A DNA stretch of 64,000 nt from Vespa crabro (taxonomy: Eukaryota; Arthropoda; Insecta; Hymenoptera; Vespidae). This document shows, piece by piece, positions 1 to 11,759 of the stretch (position 1 is its first letter; each line of letters begins with the position of its first letter). Location of the stretch: contig NC_060974.1 of assembly GCF_910589235.1 (NCBI RefSeq), positions 1,966,003 through 2,030,002 on the forward strand. Reading direction: 5' to 3'. The notes under the pieces were generated by a model that ran no database searches, was not told the DNA's origin, and was given only the letters and a program-made list of their open reading frames with translations. A program made the translations under genes and the position numbers.

Positions 1-1
1 A

Positions 2-370
2 GGATCGCCTAAAAAAATTAAGAGACTTCTGAAAGAATTACAGCAAGTATCGTCATACGATATGTCTAAATTTGCTTTACATTGTCATGATACTTATGGT
101 CAAGCATTAGCAAATATATATGCGGGTCTTGAACATGGCATTAGAGTATTTGATTCTTCCGTTGCTGGACTTGGAGGATGCCCATATGCAGCTGGTGCCT
201 CAGGTAATGTTGCGACTGAGGATTTACTGTACCTTCTACATGGACAAGGCTTAGAAACTGGAGTAAATTTCAATGAAATAGTAGAAATAGGTAATTATAT
301 TAGTAAGGAACTAGATAGGAAGAATCAATCTAAAGCTGGACTTGCTATCCTTGCCCAAAGAAATCATTAA
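2..370 (+). CDS. HMGCL: Hydroxymethylglutaryl-CoA lyase, C-terminal part (5' end outside window)
   Basis: The frame is open from the window edge (base 2) to a TAA at 368-370 and gives 122 residues, so this is the last exon of a gene entering from the left. HMG-CoA lyase cleaves HMG-CoA to acetoacetate and acetyl-CoA in mitochondrial leucine breakdown and ketone formation. Visible family marks are the metal-binding HCHD motif (His-x-His type) and the signature GLGGCPYAAGASGN, whose Cys is the active-site loop residue. The TEDLLYLL and TGVN segments that follow are also typical. The protein ends ILAQRNH, so it lacks the C-terminal CKL peroxisomal signal known from the vertebrate enzyme, and with it that tail cysteine. 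Identity is secure; the start and transit peptide cannot be seen. Confidence 0.95.
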   Translation, partial: GSPKKIKRLLKELQQVSSYDMSKFALHCHDTYGQALANIYAGLEHGIRVFDSSVAGLGGCPYAAGASGNVATEDLLYLLHGQGLETGVNFNEIVEIGNYISKELDRKNQSKAGLAILAQRNH

Positions 371-977
371 TCTTTATAGACATTTATGTATAAATATTAT
401 GTTCATACTAATTTTATGAGAATCTGATTATATATACATTGTAAAAATAATGTTATATTTGTTTGTAAATTTACATTTTTATAAATATTACATTATTGTA
501 AATAAAATATATTTTTATTTTTATAATAAATTATAACATTTTTTATTATACTATAGTTAACTTCATTTATATCGTACAAAAATTGAAATTACTATCTGCA
601 AGTAATCTCATATTGATAGAAGTAAATATATGTAAGTGAATAATAATATATTATAAGCGAAGACGAAAAATATAGACAAATAATATATTTTAAAAGAATT
701 TGCAAATTTTACAGACGTACTATTTGTACACTGAATGTGATAATTATACTATTAATTTTTATTGAATTATTTAAGTCATATTTATTTGTAAATTTAATAA
801 TACCAATTATGATCACATATACACACGCACATTATATATATTATATATTTTTAATTCAGAATATTAATCGCATATTAATATACAAGTATACAAGTATATG
901 TTAAAAAAGTACATTATAATACATTATATTAAAATAATGGATGAAAAAATACATGGCATAACTATGTATTCAACCTG
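371..977. other. Convergent 3' spacer between HMGCL and ARMH3
   Basis: This is AT-rich sequence with no reading frame of note. It holds the 3' UTRs of the two converging genes. For HMGCL, AATAAA lies at 501-506, about 130 bases past the stop, and overlaps a Pumilio-type TGTAAATA at 497-504. For ARMH3 (minus strand), a TTTATT at 781-786 reads as AATAAA about 190 bases past its stop. Confidence 0.6.
501..506 (+). terminator. Probable HMGCL poly(A) signal
   Basis: A canonical AATAAA lies 130 bases downstream of the HMGCL stop codon. The AT-rich background makes chance matches common, so only its position supports it. Confidence 0.4.
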
Positions 978-3900
978 TTACGAAATATTTGATAATTCTT
1001 GTAATATAGCCTGAGTATCTAATGTACTGAGGTCAATTGATCCTCGAGTGTCAACAACAACACCAGTTACCTAAAAATATGTATGTTGTAAATTACTTGA
1101 ATTAAAAATATTATTTATTTTAAATATGTAATTTATGTTTACCATATCTTCAAAAAAACCTGTATGATTGGGTTTCTCAGAATATCTTTCATATTGATCT
1201 AAATTATCTCGCAATTTTAAAGTAAGACTATCATAATTTTGTATTATGATCGCCATAATTTGTTGTTCAGATGGAGTAGATAAACTTTCACTAGTTAACC
1301 ATGCAGTTATTTTTGGTGAAAAATGATTTACTATATCTCTCATATTTACTAACGAATTTGTTAATTTAAGTGCATGTTCTTTATATTCATATGATTCACT
1401 AGTTGAGTATCTTAATGCTGCAATATATTAAGTAATTTGATTATCTTATCAACTTTTATTTTTATAATAATTATAAAGTTAAAATTTATACGCAAGAAAT
1501 GTATTTACCCATAGCATTTAAATTTGTGAAGATAAGTTTCATTCGTATAATTTCATAGAATAATTCATCATAACTACTTGATGAAGATAAAAATGTATCT
1601 CCATATGTAATGAAAAAGTTCAAAATATTAGCGACCTATGAAAGCCAATGCAATATTATAATTTTTTGAAAGCTTCTTCCATTGAGAGTCACGTTACCTG
1701 AATAGCTAATGGAAAAATATTCATTTTCTTAATCAGATGACTCTCATGAGTAGTAAGAAATTTCAAAAGATTGATTAAGGCAGTCCAAAGATCTCTCCAT
1801 TGATATCCAAGTCTGACTCTGCATCTCTTTTGATAACACAAAAGTCTTTGCAAAACGCCAATACATTGATGATATAATTCAAGAGGAAACTTCTTCATCA
1901 TATGCGATGTTATAAATTCGACTAATAAATCTAAAATTAAATAATATTGACATAATATTTCATGAAATACATAAATAAGACAATAAGCAATATAACAGTT
2001 ATACCAAGCAACGTAGCTGCAAGAGGTTGTGCAGGTGCTGCTTTGTCTTGTAATTTTCTATGATGCATAGGTACTCTGTGTAACTGTACTCTAAATGCTA
2101 AATTTGCATCATGCATCAAACTATTTGCATATTGATCTTCTGCAATACAGCTCAATATTAGGAAACATAATTTAACATTATTCATTATTGCCTCTGTCCT
2201 TATAACCTGCATAACTATCGAACTGAAATGATACAAATTGTTCACAGATAATAATTATAAGATTATTGACATTTTTTCAACAACAAATATATATATATAT
2301 ATATAAAGTATATTCTTTCCCCCAAAGAAACCATTACAAAATAAATGAATTTTTATTTTTATAGGAAATATTTTACCAGTACTGCAAAAACGTAGCAAGT
2401 AAATTAAATGGTTGAGCCATAACATCTGGTGGTTGAGCTCCAGGAGCTACGGCATTAGGTCCAAGAGTATTATTTGGTGAAGGTGGAGCGCTTGTATCAC
2501 TTTGCGTATATGCCAATGTAGTTACAAAATTACGATTTAAATGTGTGGCCTCATATAAAGCTAGTAATAAAGCATTATTTGCACGAACTTGTTGCGTTTT
2601 TGCTTCCTCTTCTCCAACAAACATACTACCAACAATACTTGTTAAAGATGATAACCAAGATGCCTGTATTTCTAAAAATTAATTATCTCATAAGAAAGTA
2701 AATATTTATAAATATACAATGTATACATCTTCTAGTAAATATTTTCTTGCATTTGGAAATGCTTATTTACCTGTTCTTTGTTGAGCAAATTGTCTACAAA
2801 ATTCTGTTAATGAACTCGATATTACTTGTCCATACCCATTAAGTGCTAATTCATCATCAAGAATTGATAATTTAACAATGTAAGGATTTGTACTTTCGTG
2901 CTTTCTATAGTTAACTAAAAGTGTTAACAACAGAACTGCATCGTGCCCATGACGATTTCTAGCTCCTGTATCTCTCAATAACTAGAAAAAATCATATGAT
3001 TGATAGTATTTAGTAAAAGTACAATTAATTATATTTATGTGGACCTTACTTGAACTAAAGACTCGAAGACACTATTAAGCATCACATATTCCAATAGTGT
3101 ATTCTGACTCACGTTATCCATTCCAGTAACAATAATTAACAATAATTTTAAACACAAAGCCTTTAAACTATCAGGATATTCACCTGGAGAGTAAAAGAAA
3201 ATTATCATAAAATATTAAAAAGTAATAAATCTTCAAAAAATACATATATAGCAATTAAATTAGTTAAATAAGTAACTAATTTAAATTACCTGTTAAAAAA
3301 TTATTACAATGCTGCATTAATGTTGTCATTCTTTGTTCAGCTGAATTAAATCCTACAAGGATATCTATTAAATTAAATCCACAATCTCCTTGACTAGCTT
3401 TTTTATACATAGATTGAATAACAGCTGCTAATGTTTGTAACGCATATACTACTCTAAATGGATGTTCATCGACTAGTGTATCCACACAATGACATACTAG
3501 AGCATTTAAATTTTCCCTGCTTGCATTCAATTGTTCTATTGTCATATGAAGAATTTCACTTTCAATATGAGGAACCTATAAAAATAATTATTGATAAATA
3601 ATATCATTAAAATAATGTACCAAACTAATAAAACACCTGATACATATAACCTCTATTACTGTTTTTTTGTTTCAGCATTATTTTATTTTTTTTACAATAT
3701 TATCAAGCCATGTGATTTTTAAAATGATATGTGTATAAATATTGAAAATTTAGAAATTAATACAATATAATGATGGTTAAGAAAATCTTTACAAAATTAA
3801 TACAAGTGGGTCTTTTATTTATTATCTCAATTAATATTAGTTTATGAATTTTGCTTACGTGTATATAATTATAGACACTACCATCATGGGAAGTAACAAA

Positions 3901-4793
3901 ATACTATGGAAAAGTATGTATATGTCAATTAAGATGTATAAAATATAAAATACAAGCAAGCAAAATATGGCTTAATTTCAAGTGTAAATTTATACCATAT
4001 AGTTTACGCAAAGAGTTGAAATGCAAAGAGAGTCATAAAAAAAATGGTAAATCTGAATAAATATTATATATTATATCAGCATACATTTAAAATTTGTTAT
4101 TTATCAGAAATTGAATAAGTTATTTCTTTACTATAACACAATTCAAAATTAATATTTGTAATAATTGAAGTTTAAACTGAAAAATCATAGCTAAGCAAGA
4201 AAAAATTTCTACAAATAAAAGAATATTACCATTATCACAAAACATCTCACTCAAATTAGGTGAAGCTAAAGAAGCTGTGAAAAGTAAGAAAGATTGTTCC
4301 AATTAAAAATATAGATAGTAAATGTGATAATAGTGTATTAACGGCAACAAAAATACATGGAAACAAATCAATCTTGCAAAGAAAATGAATCCATACACAA
4401 TCAGAAAACAGTATATATCAGAAACATCTATAAAGAAAAATATAACAAAGTAAGATTTTGATTTTGAGAAATAAATAAAATATAATTACAATTTTTTTCT
4501 TTCAGATGAAATAAGATCAAGGATAAAAAATTATAGAGTGATAGAAATATACATTCTTAACGTACAATATTAGTAAACTTATTACGATTATTTGTAATTT
4601 TGTTAATATTATTAATTTTACGTTATACTAAATTACTAACCATGGGTTTAATAAGAAATAACTCATTCCAAAAATTTGGATGTGCCAAAGTTAAATCTTC
4701 TCCCTTAAAGAAACTCTCATAAATAGGTACAAGTTTTCCTTTGTGCTGGCGCTTGGAGCCAGAACCACTCCGCTTACGCATAGCCATTGTCAT
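978..4793 (-). CDS. ARMH3: Armadillo-like helical domain-containing protein 3 (C10orf76 family), complete
   Basis: Ten exons on the minus strand: 4641-4793, 3290-3575, 3050-3183, 2771-2981, 2377-2671, 2005-2222, 1698-1930, 1509-1635, 1143-1417 and 978-1070. They total 2025 nt (674 residues, close to the roughly 690 of the vertebrate protein), with all phases consistent. Family-typical stretches are LVNYRKHESTNPYIVKLS, LLALYEATHLNRNF, CIAEDQYANSLMHD, LLCYQKRCRVRLGY and NYDSLTLKL-DQYERYSE. In vertebrates ARMH3 (C10orf76) is a Golgi-associated helical-repeat protein that binds PI4KB and supports PI4P production; that role is family knowledge. The start ATG at 4793 is preceded by a 5' UTR exon whose acceptor lies at about 4826, and a second in-frame Met follows two codons on. 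The N-terminus is basic and Ser-rich. It is divergent from PI4K2 and convergent with HMGCL. Confidence 0.93.
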
Positions 4794-4799
4794 GACGAT

Positions 4800-4817
4800 T
4801 TACTCTTCCTTGACCAT
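4800..4817 (-). promoter_or_regulatory. Six-codon upstream ORF in the ARMH3 leader
   Basis: On the minus strand, ATG at 4817 opens a frame encoding MVKEE, then TAA. It ends 6 nt before the ARMH3 start at 4793 and sits in the same 5' UTR exon (acceptor AG at 4827-4828). Such a short, stop-proximal uORF could lower or regulate translation of the main frame. The reading is direct; the function is inferred. Confidence 0.45.
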
Positions 4818-4826
4818 TTCTCTTAT

Positions 4827-6567
4827 CTAAAAAAGAATTGTATATTAATAAAAACAGGAATATTAAATATTTCACACACTGATATAGTTTTAAAATAATG
4901 TTAATTACATTATAATAGTAATATGTATGAATAATCAATTTAGCATTCTTCACACATGCAGTTTGTTAAATTAGCCTTGTTAAATTATTGTACGCACAAC
5001 ACTGCTATAACCTCTAAATTAATAAATAACTTTATATAATATACATAAGTCTTACAGATTATATTTATATAATTACACTGGTATAAAGATATTTTAATAT
5101 TATTTATGTACTTAGTTAATATAAATATAGTAATAATCAATACAGAGATTAAAAGCATATACTTACAAACATAATTTAAAATTATCTCGTACTATAATTC
5201 TCTATATTTGATTCTTTTGGAAATAATACGCAGGTTATAAATCATTAATAAAATATTTGATGGATGACAAATAAGTTGTTGAATTTCGAATGATTTTTCA
5301 TGAAAACAATGCATACGTTTACGAAAACCACTCAAAGAAGAATGACAGATCGCCATGAAGCGGTTAACCGCCATATATTTTTTGAAAGAATATTTTCAAG
5401 TGCACATTTTAAAATATATATTCACATGGACTTTCATTCAAATAATACAAAATAAAAGATGAAAAGTTGCAAACATAAGGATTTTTTATGTTTTTAATTA
5501 AAATTTTTTATGTTTCTAAATAAAAAGATCATATATTTTTATATAATTTTAAATAATTTTAATAATGACGACTTTTAAAAATACCGCTGATTGAGACGTA
5601 GAATGGATGAATAAATATCAAGTAGTTGATTGGTTTATTGTAAACAAATTGTTAAGATTACATTTATAAACATTCTATTTGTCTTAATTATAAAATTTAT
5701 CATTAAATGTGAATTTTAATTATATAAAATAAAATAGAAGATAAAAGGATAAAATATTGCAAACTGTATTATTAAATGGATAATCATATCACATGTGAAT
5801 CGAATAACCAATAATCGAATCGAATTTAAAAATTTGTTTATATAATTAAATTCATTTATGTTTTTTACTTATATCGATGTTGTTTTTGAAGAAGAACACA
5901 ACGGTATTGTTTTCATAGAAGCCTAATCTGATATCATGATGCAATAGGTAACTTTATATCAAAATGTTTCACATTTTTTCTCATTTCGATGATTGGTTAT
6001 TTTATCGAACATGGCTGATCAGATAACCGTTTACGTAATATCCGGTATATATTATTTATCAATTTCATAAATTTTACTTTTTGATAATTTTCATAATAGC
6101 TTTTTTGTTTAACAAGGAAATATATCTTAAATATTTAGTTCTTACCAAAGATTTATTAACACGTGAAGATTATATAAAGTACCATGTATATCGTTCGTAT
6201 GAAGGTATTATCTATTTAAATATGGCGGTAATCCTATCAGCTGATACCGTCTACTGGAATGACGGATTGCAATTTGGTTAGTTGGTCTGTTTAGACCAGT
6301 CGTTTTAATACGTATATTCTATTTAGTGATGATTATTCTTACATGATTCGCACGTGTACAAATGGTATTGAGTTATTGGTTTTCACGAAACAGAGATAAA
6401 TATAATTATATCCAATGTTGACAGAATTTGAAAGGAACGGATTTTTTAGCCTGTGTCACTGACAGGTGGTGCAGGAATGCAGTTAAATACGTACAATTTT
6501 TTTTTGTAAAATATATCAATCTCGATTTAGTATTTGAAAAAATTGCCAATCACAAGTAGATTCGGCT
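4827..6567. promoter_or_regulatory. Divergent promoter region of ARMH3 and PI4K2
   Basis: This is 1.7 kb of AT-rich DNA between two divergent genes, holding the ARMH3 leader intron and the PI4K2 leader. Two ATGGCGG cores (YY1/Pho-like) occur, one on the minus strand near 5370 and one on the plus strand near 6222. Short reading frames of about 60 codons here have no coding character. Confidence 0.4.
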
Positions 6568-8511
6568 GTGATGAGTGACTCCGAACAGCGGCAACTGCAC
6601 GTGCCTTATCCAGAATATCACAGTCAGAATAATACCAATCCACCTGCTTTGATTGAAACTGACGCGTTAGTAGATCTGTCGGTAACATCCAATAGTTGTG
6701 TATCACGAAACTTGTCTACAGAACTACTTCCAGACGTTGAATTTGTTCCAAACATAAGTAGTGATCAAACTATAACCATTGATTCTGCTGGGATAGACCG
6801 GGAGAGCCAGCCTCTCCTTGGTCGGCTGGAACTCGATGTTACCTTTAATCGATTCCCTGGTATGTTATTATAAATAATCTTTTTGAAATATTTTGATATC
6901 TTACTTGCTGTGTTGATATGAGTATAAAGATAATATATATATTAAATAGTGAAAGATTTAATAAGCCTGAATTACGACTTCGATTTCTTCTTCACAGATG
7001 ATCCACAATTTTCAGAACTAGTATGGCAAGCAGAATGTGCAATAGACAATGGAATCTTTCCTGAAAGAATATATCAAGGTTCAAGTGGAAGTTATTTTGT
7101 AAAAAACTCGGCAGGGGTAAGGTATAATTTTCTAGATTTTTTTAATATATTAAATAATATAAAAATGTCACAATATTTACTATTAAATAATAATAAAGTA
7201 GGATACATTTGTTTGTGAATACTTATTATAGATAATTTTGATAAGTATTACATTAATATGTTATATTGGTATTATATATTACAGAAGGTGATAGGTGTTT
7301 TCAAACCCAAAGACGAGGAACCTTATGGAAGATTAAATCCAAAATGGACAAAATGGATGCACAAACTCTGCTGTCCATGCTGTTTTGGGAGGAGTTGTTT
7401 GATACCAAATCAAGGATATTTAAGCGAGGCTGGAGCCAGTTTAGTTGACCGCAAATTAGGCCTTGGCATTGTGCCGAATACTAGAGTAGTTAAACTTGTC
7501 AGTAAAACTTTTAACTATCCACGTTTAGATCGTCAAAAAACACGTATGAAAAAAGCCATCATGGATCAGTTTCCTGCATTTGGTTCACATTTTAATCGTA
7601 TTGGTTTACCTCCTAAAGTCGGATCCTTTCAAGTATTTGTAGATGGTTATAAAGATGCAGACTATTGGCTAAGACGATGGGAACATGAACCATTATCGCC
7701 ACGTTTGAGTCTTAAGTTCCAACTCCAATTTGAACGTTTGGTTATTTTAGATTATATTATCAGAAATACAGATAGAGGTAGTTATAAAAATAAAATAAAA
7801 GTATTTACAATGTTAATTTCTTTCATATTGTAAATAAATTTAAGTGTTTTCTTTATAGGTAACGATAATTGGCTTATTAAGTATGATAATAGTACGGAAA
7901 AAAATGGATTAGAGCGTGAAGTTAATATAGCAGCGATAGATAATGGTTTAGCATTTCCATTTAAACATCCTGATTCTTGGCGTGCTTATCCTTACCATTG
8001 GGCATGGTTAAGTCAAGCAAAACAACCATTCAGTACAGCCACACGTGAATTAGTTTTGCCTCAGCTTTCTGATCAAAATTTTGTACAAGATCTTTGTGAC
8101 GATTTATACCAATTATTTAAAGTGAGTTATATTTGTTTAGATTTTTCTGAATTTATTATTATAAGTATTATTTTATAAATATATTATTATTTTGTACAGC
8201 AAGATAAAGGATTCGACAGACATCACTTTGATAGGCAAATGAGCGTAATGCGAGGTCAGATTCTGAATTTACAACAGGCATTGAAAGATTCCAAAAGTCC
8301 AGTGCAATTAGTTCAAATGCCTGCTGTTATAGTTGAGAAGTATATATCTTTTTTATATCAAAGATGAATAGTATAAGATGCAACATTATATAAATACATT
8401 TATTATTTATTTTACAGAGCCAAAGGAAATGGCACACGAAGTCTGTTCTCATTTTCTGATACATTCACCCAGCGCTTCCAAAATAAGAGTCCCTTCTTTT
8501 CCTGGTGTTAA
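6568..8511 (+). CDS. PI4K2: Phosphatidylinositol 4-kinase type 2, complete
   Basis: Six exons: 6568-6859, 6998-7116, 7285-7777, 7859-8121, 8200-8339 and 8418-8511. They total 1401 nt (466 residues), as expected for the family. The enzyme phosphorylates PtdIns at the 4-position on trans-Golgi and endosomal membranes. Visible are a variable acidic N-terminus (1-95), the glycine-rich GSSGSYFVKN, the ATP-lysine region VIGVFKPKDEEPYG (about 138-152), the palmitoylation motif CCPCC (about 164-168), NRIGLPPKVGSFQVFV, the catalytic loop RNTDRGNDNWLIKYD (about 297-311) and the metal-binding AAIDNGLAFPFKHPDSWRAY. The C-terminus ends FFSWC, where vertebrate forms end in FFSWW. A second Met follows at once at 6571. 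The gene is divergent from ARMH3, whose vertebrate counterpart also acts in PI4P synthesis. Confidence 0.96.
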
Positions 8512-8530
8512 GCACTTAAAGAGTGCTTAA
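8508..8530 (+). other. Perfect 9-bp hairpin spanning the PI4K2 stop codon
   Basis: TTAAGCACT (8508-8516), loop TAAAG, then AGTGCTTAA (8522-8530) form a perfect inverted repeat. The left arm contains the TAA stop (8509-8511). In the mRNA it would fold into a 9-bp stem right at termination. A function in stability, localisation or termination is inference only. Confidence 0.5.
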
Positions 8531-9804
8531 TTCAGTGTTAATAGCAGTACCAGCTAAGAAAAGGAACTCTATGGTGCACTGAAAAGCTTTGATTAATTCT
8601 TTGTTTAGATATCCATTTCTCTTCATTATTAGAATTATTTTCGATATAATTTTTAAATTTATTGATCGATGCTTATGTTTAATCTACTATTTATAATCTC
8701 TCATTTTAATTAAGGCATAACTAGCATTCGTACACAAATATTGTATACAGTAAATATATCACATTAAAACTAATTTTTTTAATAGACATAATATAAAATA
8801 AAACAGAGTCATAATGAGTACAATCGGATAATAGAATATATCGGTTAATATGTATTTATAAAAAAAATGAACATTTCTACAGTTTAGGAAATCTTCTACT
8901 GCATACATACAGATGCATTATTGGCAAATACATGTTATATAGTAACTTGTGCCAATCATTTAATACAAAGTGCGCTGATACATCTGTGTCATGTGCGTAT
9001 ATTTAATATCGCGAGAGTAAAATATTTTACTGTGACTTGCAAGGAAATCACAGTGATATTATATTACAAAATTATAGAGAACAAACATTTTTAAATGTAA
9101 TTAAAATAGAAAACTATATTGTTATCACCAATATTTTTCTGGGATATTATCACTTGTAAGAATTGAAATTACTTTGTCTATGTCTCTCTCTTTTCCTTGG
9201 AACCGGTAGTTTCTTTGAATTCTTAACATTACTTTTGCTAGTTAAAATCATTATATTAGTTGTAAATATATCATACAATTTATATGATATTAAAATAAAC
9301 ATCAGAGATTCCTCTTTATTTATTATTTAATTTACTATCTATTAGACAATATATACAATAAAAGATATGTACTATAGCTCACTTTTTTCAGAGTTTATGC
9401 TCATGTACCAGAGCAAATGATTGTGCAGAAACTCTACGTGTAATAAAGTGAGACAATAAGTTCACTTGTTTTGTATATAAATTAGCTATAATATGCTGCT
9501 TATACTTAGAATATATGCTGAGAATTTTATATTTGGTTTTTATTTGTTATCTTCATTTGATTTAATTGGTCAATCCTGTGTATTCAAATCAACACAAAAT
9601 TCATTTGGAATATATAATATGACATTTCATCCTCATTCCAAACCTTAAACATGTCATAAACTTTGACAATTATATTCAGATTTTAATTATTTTAAACATT
9701 TTTATATTCTTTATACAAAATACTTTACCGAAAAGATATATTTGACAATATATCTGATATAACATTACATATTTACATTTAATTATAATAAATCCGTTGA
9801 TAAA
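8531..9804. other. PI4K2 3' UTR and spacer before the SAXO-like gene
   Basis: No coding sequence is visible. A candidate PI4K2 poly(A) signal AATAAA lies at 8797-8802. The rest is AT-rich sequence, presumably including the short promoter of the downstream gene. Confidence 0.5.
8797..8802 (+). terminator. Probable PI4K2 poly(A) signal
   Basis: AATAAA about 290 bases past the PI4K2 stop, in otherwise featureless AT-rich sequence. Confidence 0.35.
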
Positions 9805-11759
9805 ATGGAAGTGGTAGAAGTTTGCACAGAAAGAAAACATTGTGTAGTTCCAGCTGAGAAGCAATTATGTGATAAGGTAATTTTTCTTATATAAAAATAT
9901 AATGATCATATATTTCTTGAATAATATAATATAATAATCTCATGTTTATGATACCATTGTATATTTTTACTAATAACTAATAATATTTTAGTTTAAAGAG
10001 TAATAGTAGTAATAAGTTTAAAGATATGATTTCCTGTTTAGAGTATGCGAAAATATGTACAACCACCAAGAGTCAAATCATTTGCTCCTGAAAGATTATA
10101 CAGACCTCCATCGAAACCACTTGATACTTGTACAACATATTATCTCTCATATATGGATATGGATCCTAGAACAGCTCAATCTATTCGGGTTCAACCTTAT
10201 CGTCCAATTCAAACGTTCGTTAAATCAAATGAAAAATTTTCTCACGAGACAACAAGTAAAATGAGTTACCAACCTATTTGGCATACGGCAAAAAGAAAAC
10301 CAATTAAGCCTAAATTCAGGTAAATATTATTTTATTTGATAAATAAGGATCTTAAGCTATATGCCTAATTTCATAAAATCAAATGACTTAAATATAATTT
10401 CAATTTTAGAGCTTTGTTAGGACGTGGAGCATTAGAAAGCGCTACTACAACAAAATGTGACTATATGCCAAAATATACAGAAAAATTAGATATGATAGTA
10501 CCTTGTGGAAATATAAGAATAAGTGCAAGTCCTTTGGATGCTAATACAACTACGGGTCTTTCTTATGTAAATCCTGGTATAATAGAACCTGCTACTAGCT
10601 TTAAACCTGTAACAAAATATCATCGACCTAGTCATTCAGTTTCAAAGGATACTACTAACAAATTAAGTTATCAACCTTTTGCTGTTAGCAAAAAAGAGAA
10701 GTTTCCTTGGGCACAGAAATCTATATATAAGTATGTAACTTAAAATAGTAATTTATTTTTATTATCATAGAATATTATATTGTATATAGGAAGAATAAAA
10801 GTATTACTTTTTATTAAATCACAAAATTAACGTTTTTTTTGTGCAAGGCCTCCAAGTGTTGCAATGTGTGAGAAGACTATTTATTCTGATAGTTATTTGG
10901 AGAATGAAGTATGTGAAAAGATGAAACCATACATTCCTAGTGTAGCAAATATATTACCTTACAAAGCACAATTTATGGACAAAACAATTTATAAAGAGAG
11001 TTATTTGCCTTGTGATGTAGAAAAAGCAACAAAAATCGTTCCACCCGCTAATATTTTCATATCAAATGAAAAAATATCCACTGATACTACAAATAAAGTA
11101 AGAAATGATTATAAATATAAAAAAGTAATGTAAATTATTAATTGAGTTTCTCATTATATCTATAAAAACATGGTACAGTTGAGCTATCAACCAGTTTGGT
11201 CTAAGAAGCGTTCTCCGATTTTACCACGTAGTAGAAAAATGATAGAAGGTTCAATACAAAGTGAAACTACAAATCGACATGATTTTATACCTAAAATAAT
11301 TGCACCTCCAAAACTGATTATTCCATGCAATAATATTCGTATATCAAGAGATCCTATTGCTGATAAGACAACAACTGGTTTGTCATATTTACATCCTGGT
11401 CAATTAGAACCTGTGCAAAGTTTCAAACCTATTGGTCATTACTGCAGGTATTATATCTAAGATTACATCTATATTTATAATATTCATAGAATGTAGATAG
11501 TATTATTTTAATAAGTAATTATCATTTTCAAATAATCAATTTTTTTTTATTATTTAGACCTGTTACTAAGATAGATTCTGAGACTATAAATAAATTATCA
11601 TACCAAGCTTGGACGCCAATTCCTAAAATGGATATGCCATGGGCACATCGAACTACATATGAAGTTCCTAAGGATCGAATGACCACAGATACAATCTACC
11701 AAATGAGTTATCCTTTACCAGGATATTATATTGAGAATGAGTGTCCATGTACGGAATGA
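9805..11759 (+). CDS. Stabilizer of axonemal microtubules-like protein (SAXO/FAM154 family)
   Basis: Six exons: 9805-9876, 10042-10319, 10410-10730, 10848-11097, 11179-11447 and 11558-11759. They total 1392 nt (463 residues) with consistent phases. The protein is a series of about a dozen short, degenerate repeats with a TT-x-x-x-SY core: TTSKMSYQPI, TTNKLSYQPF, TTTGLSYVNPG, TTTGLSYLHPG, TTNRHDFIPK, TINKLSYQAW. They alternate with Pro/Lys-rich linkers (PCGNIRIS, PCNNIRIS). This is the arrangement of the Mn microtubule-binding modules of SAXO1/2, which bind and stabilise microtubules in cilia, flagella and centrioles. The short N-terminal exon has a CTERKHC motif, perhaps a remnant of the Cys-rich SAXO head. 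In insects expression would be expected in testis (sperm axoneme); that is inference. An extra upstream exon cannot be excluded. Confidence 0.82.

Noticed and set aside
5192..5374. 60-codon minus-strand frame upstream of ARMH3
   Set aside because: No splice relation to ARMH3 coding exons and no family signal; likely promoter or leader sequence.
6081..6281. 66-codon plus-strand frame upstream of PI4K2
   Set aside because: Hydrophobic, AT-driven composition and no recognisable motif; it lies in the PI4K2 leader/promoter region.
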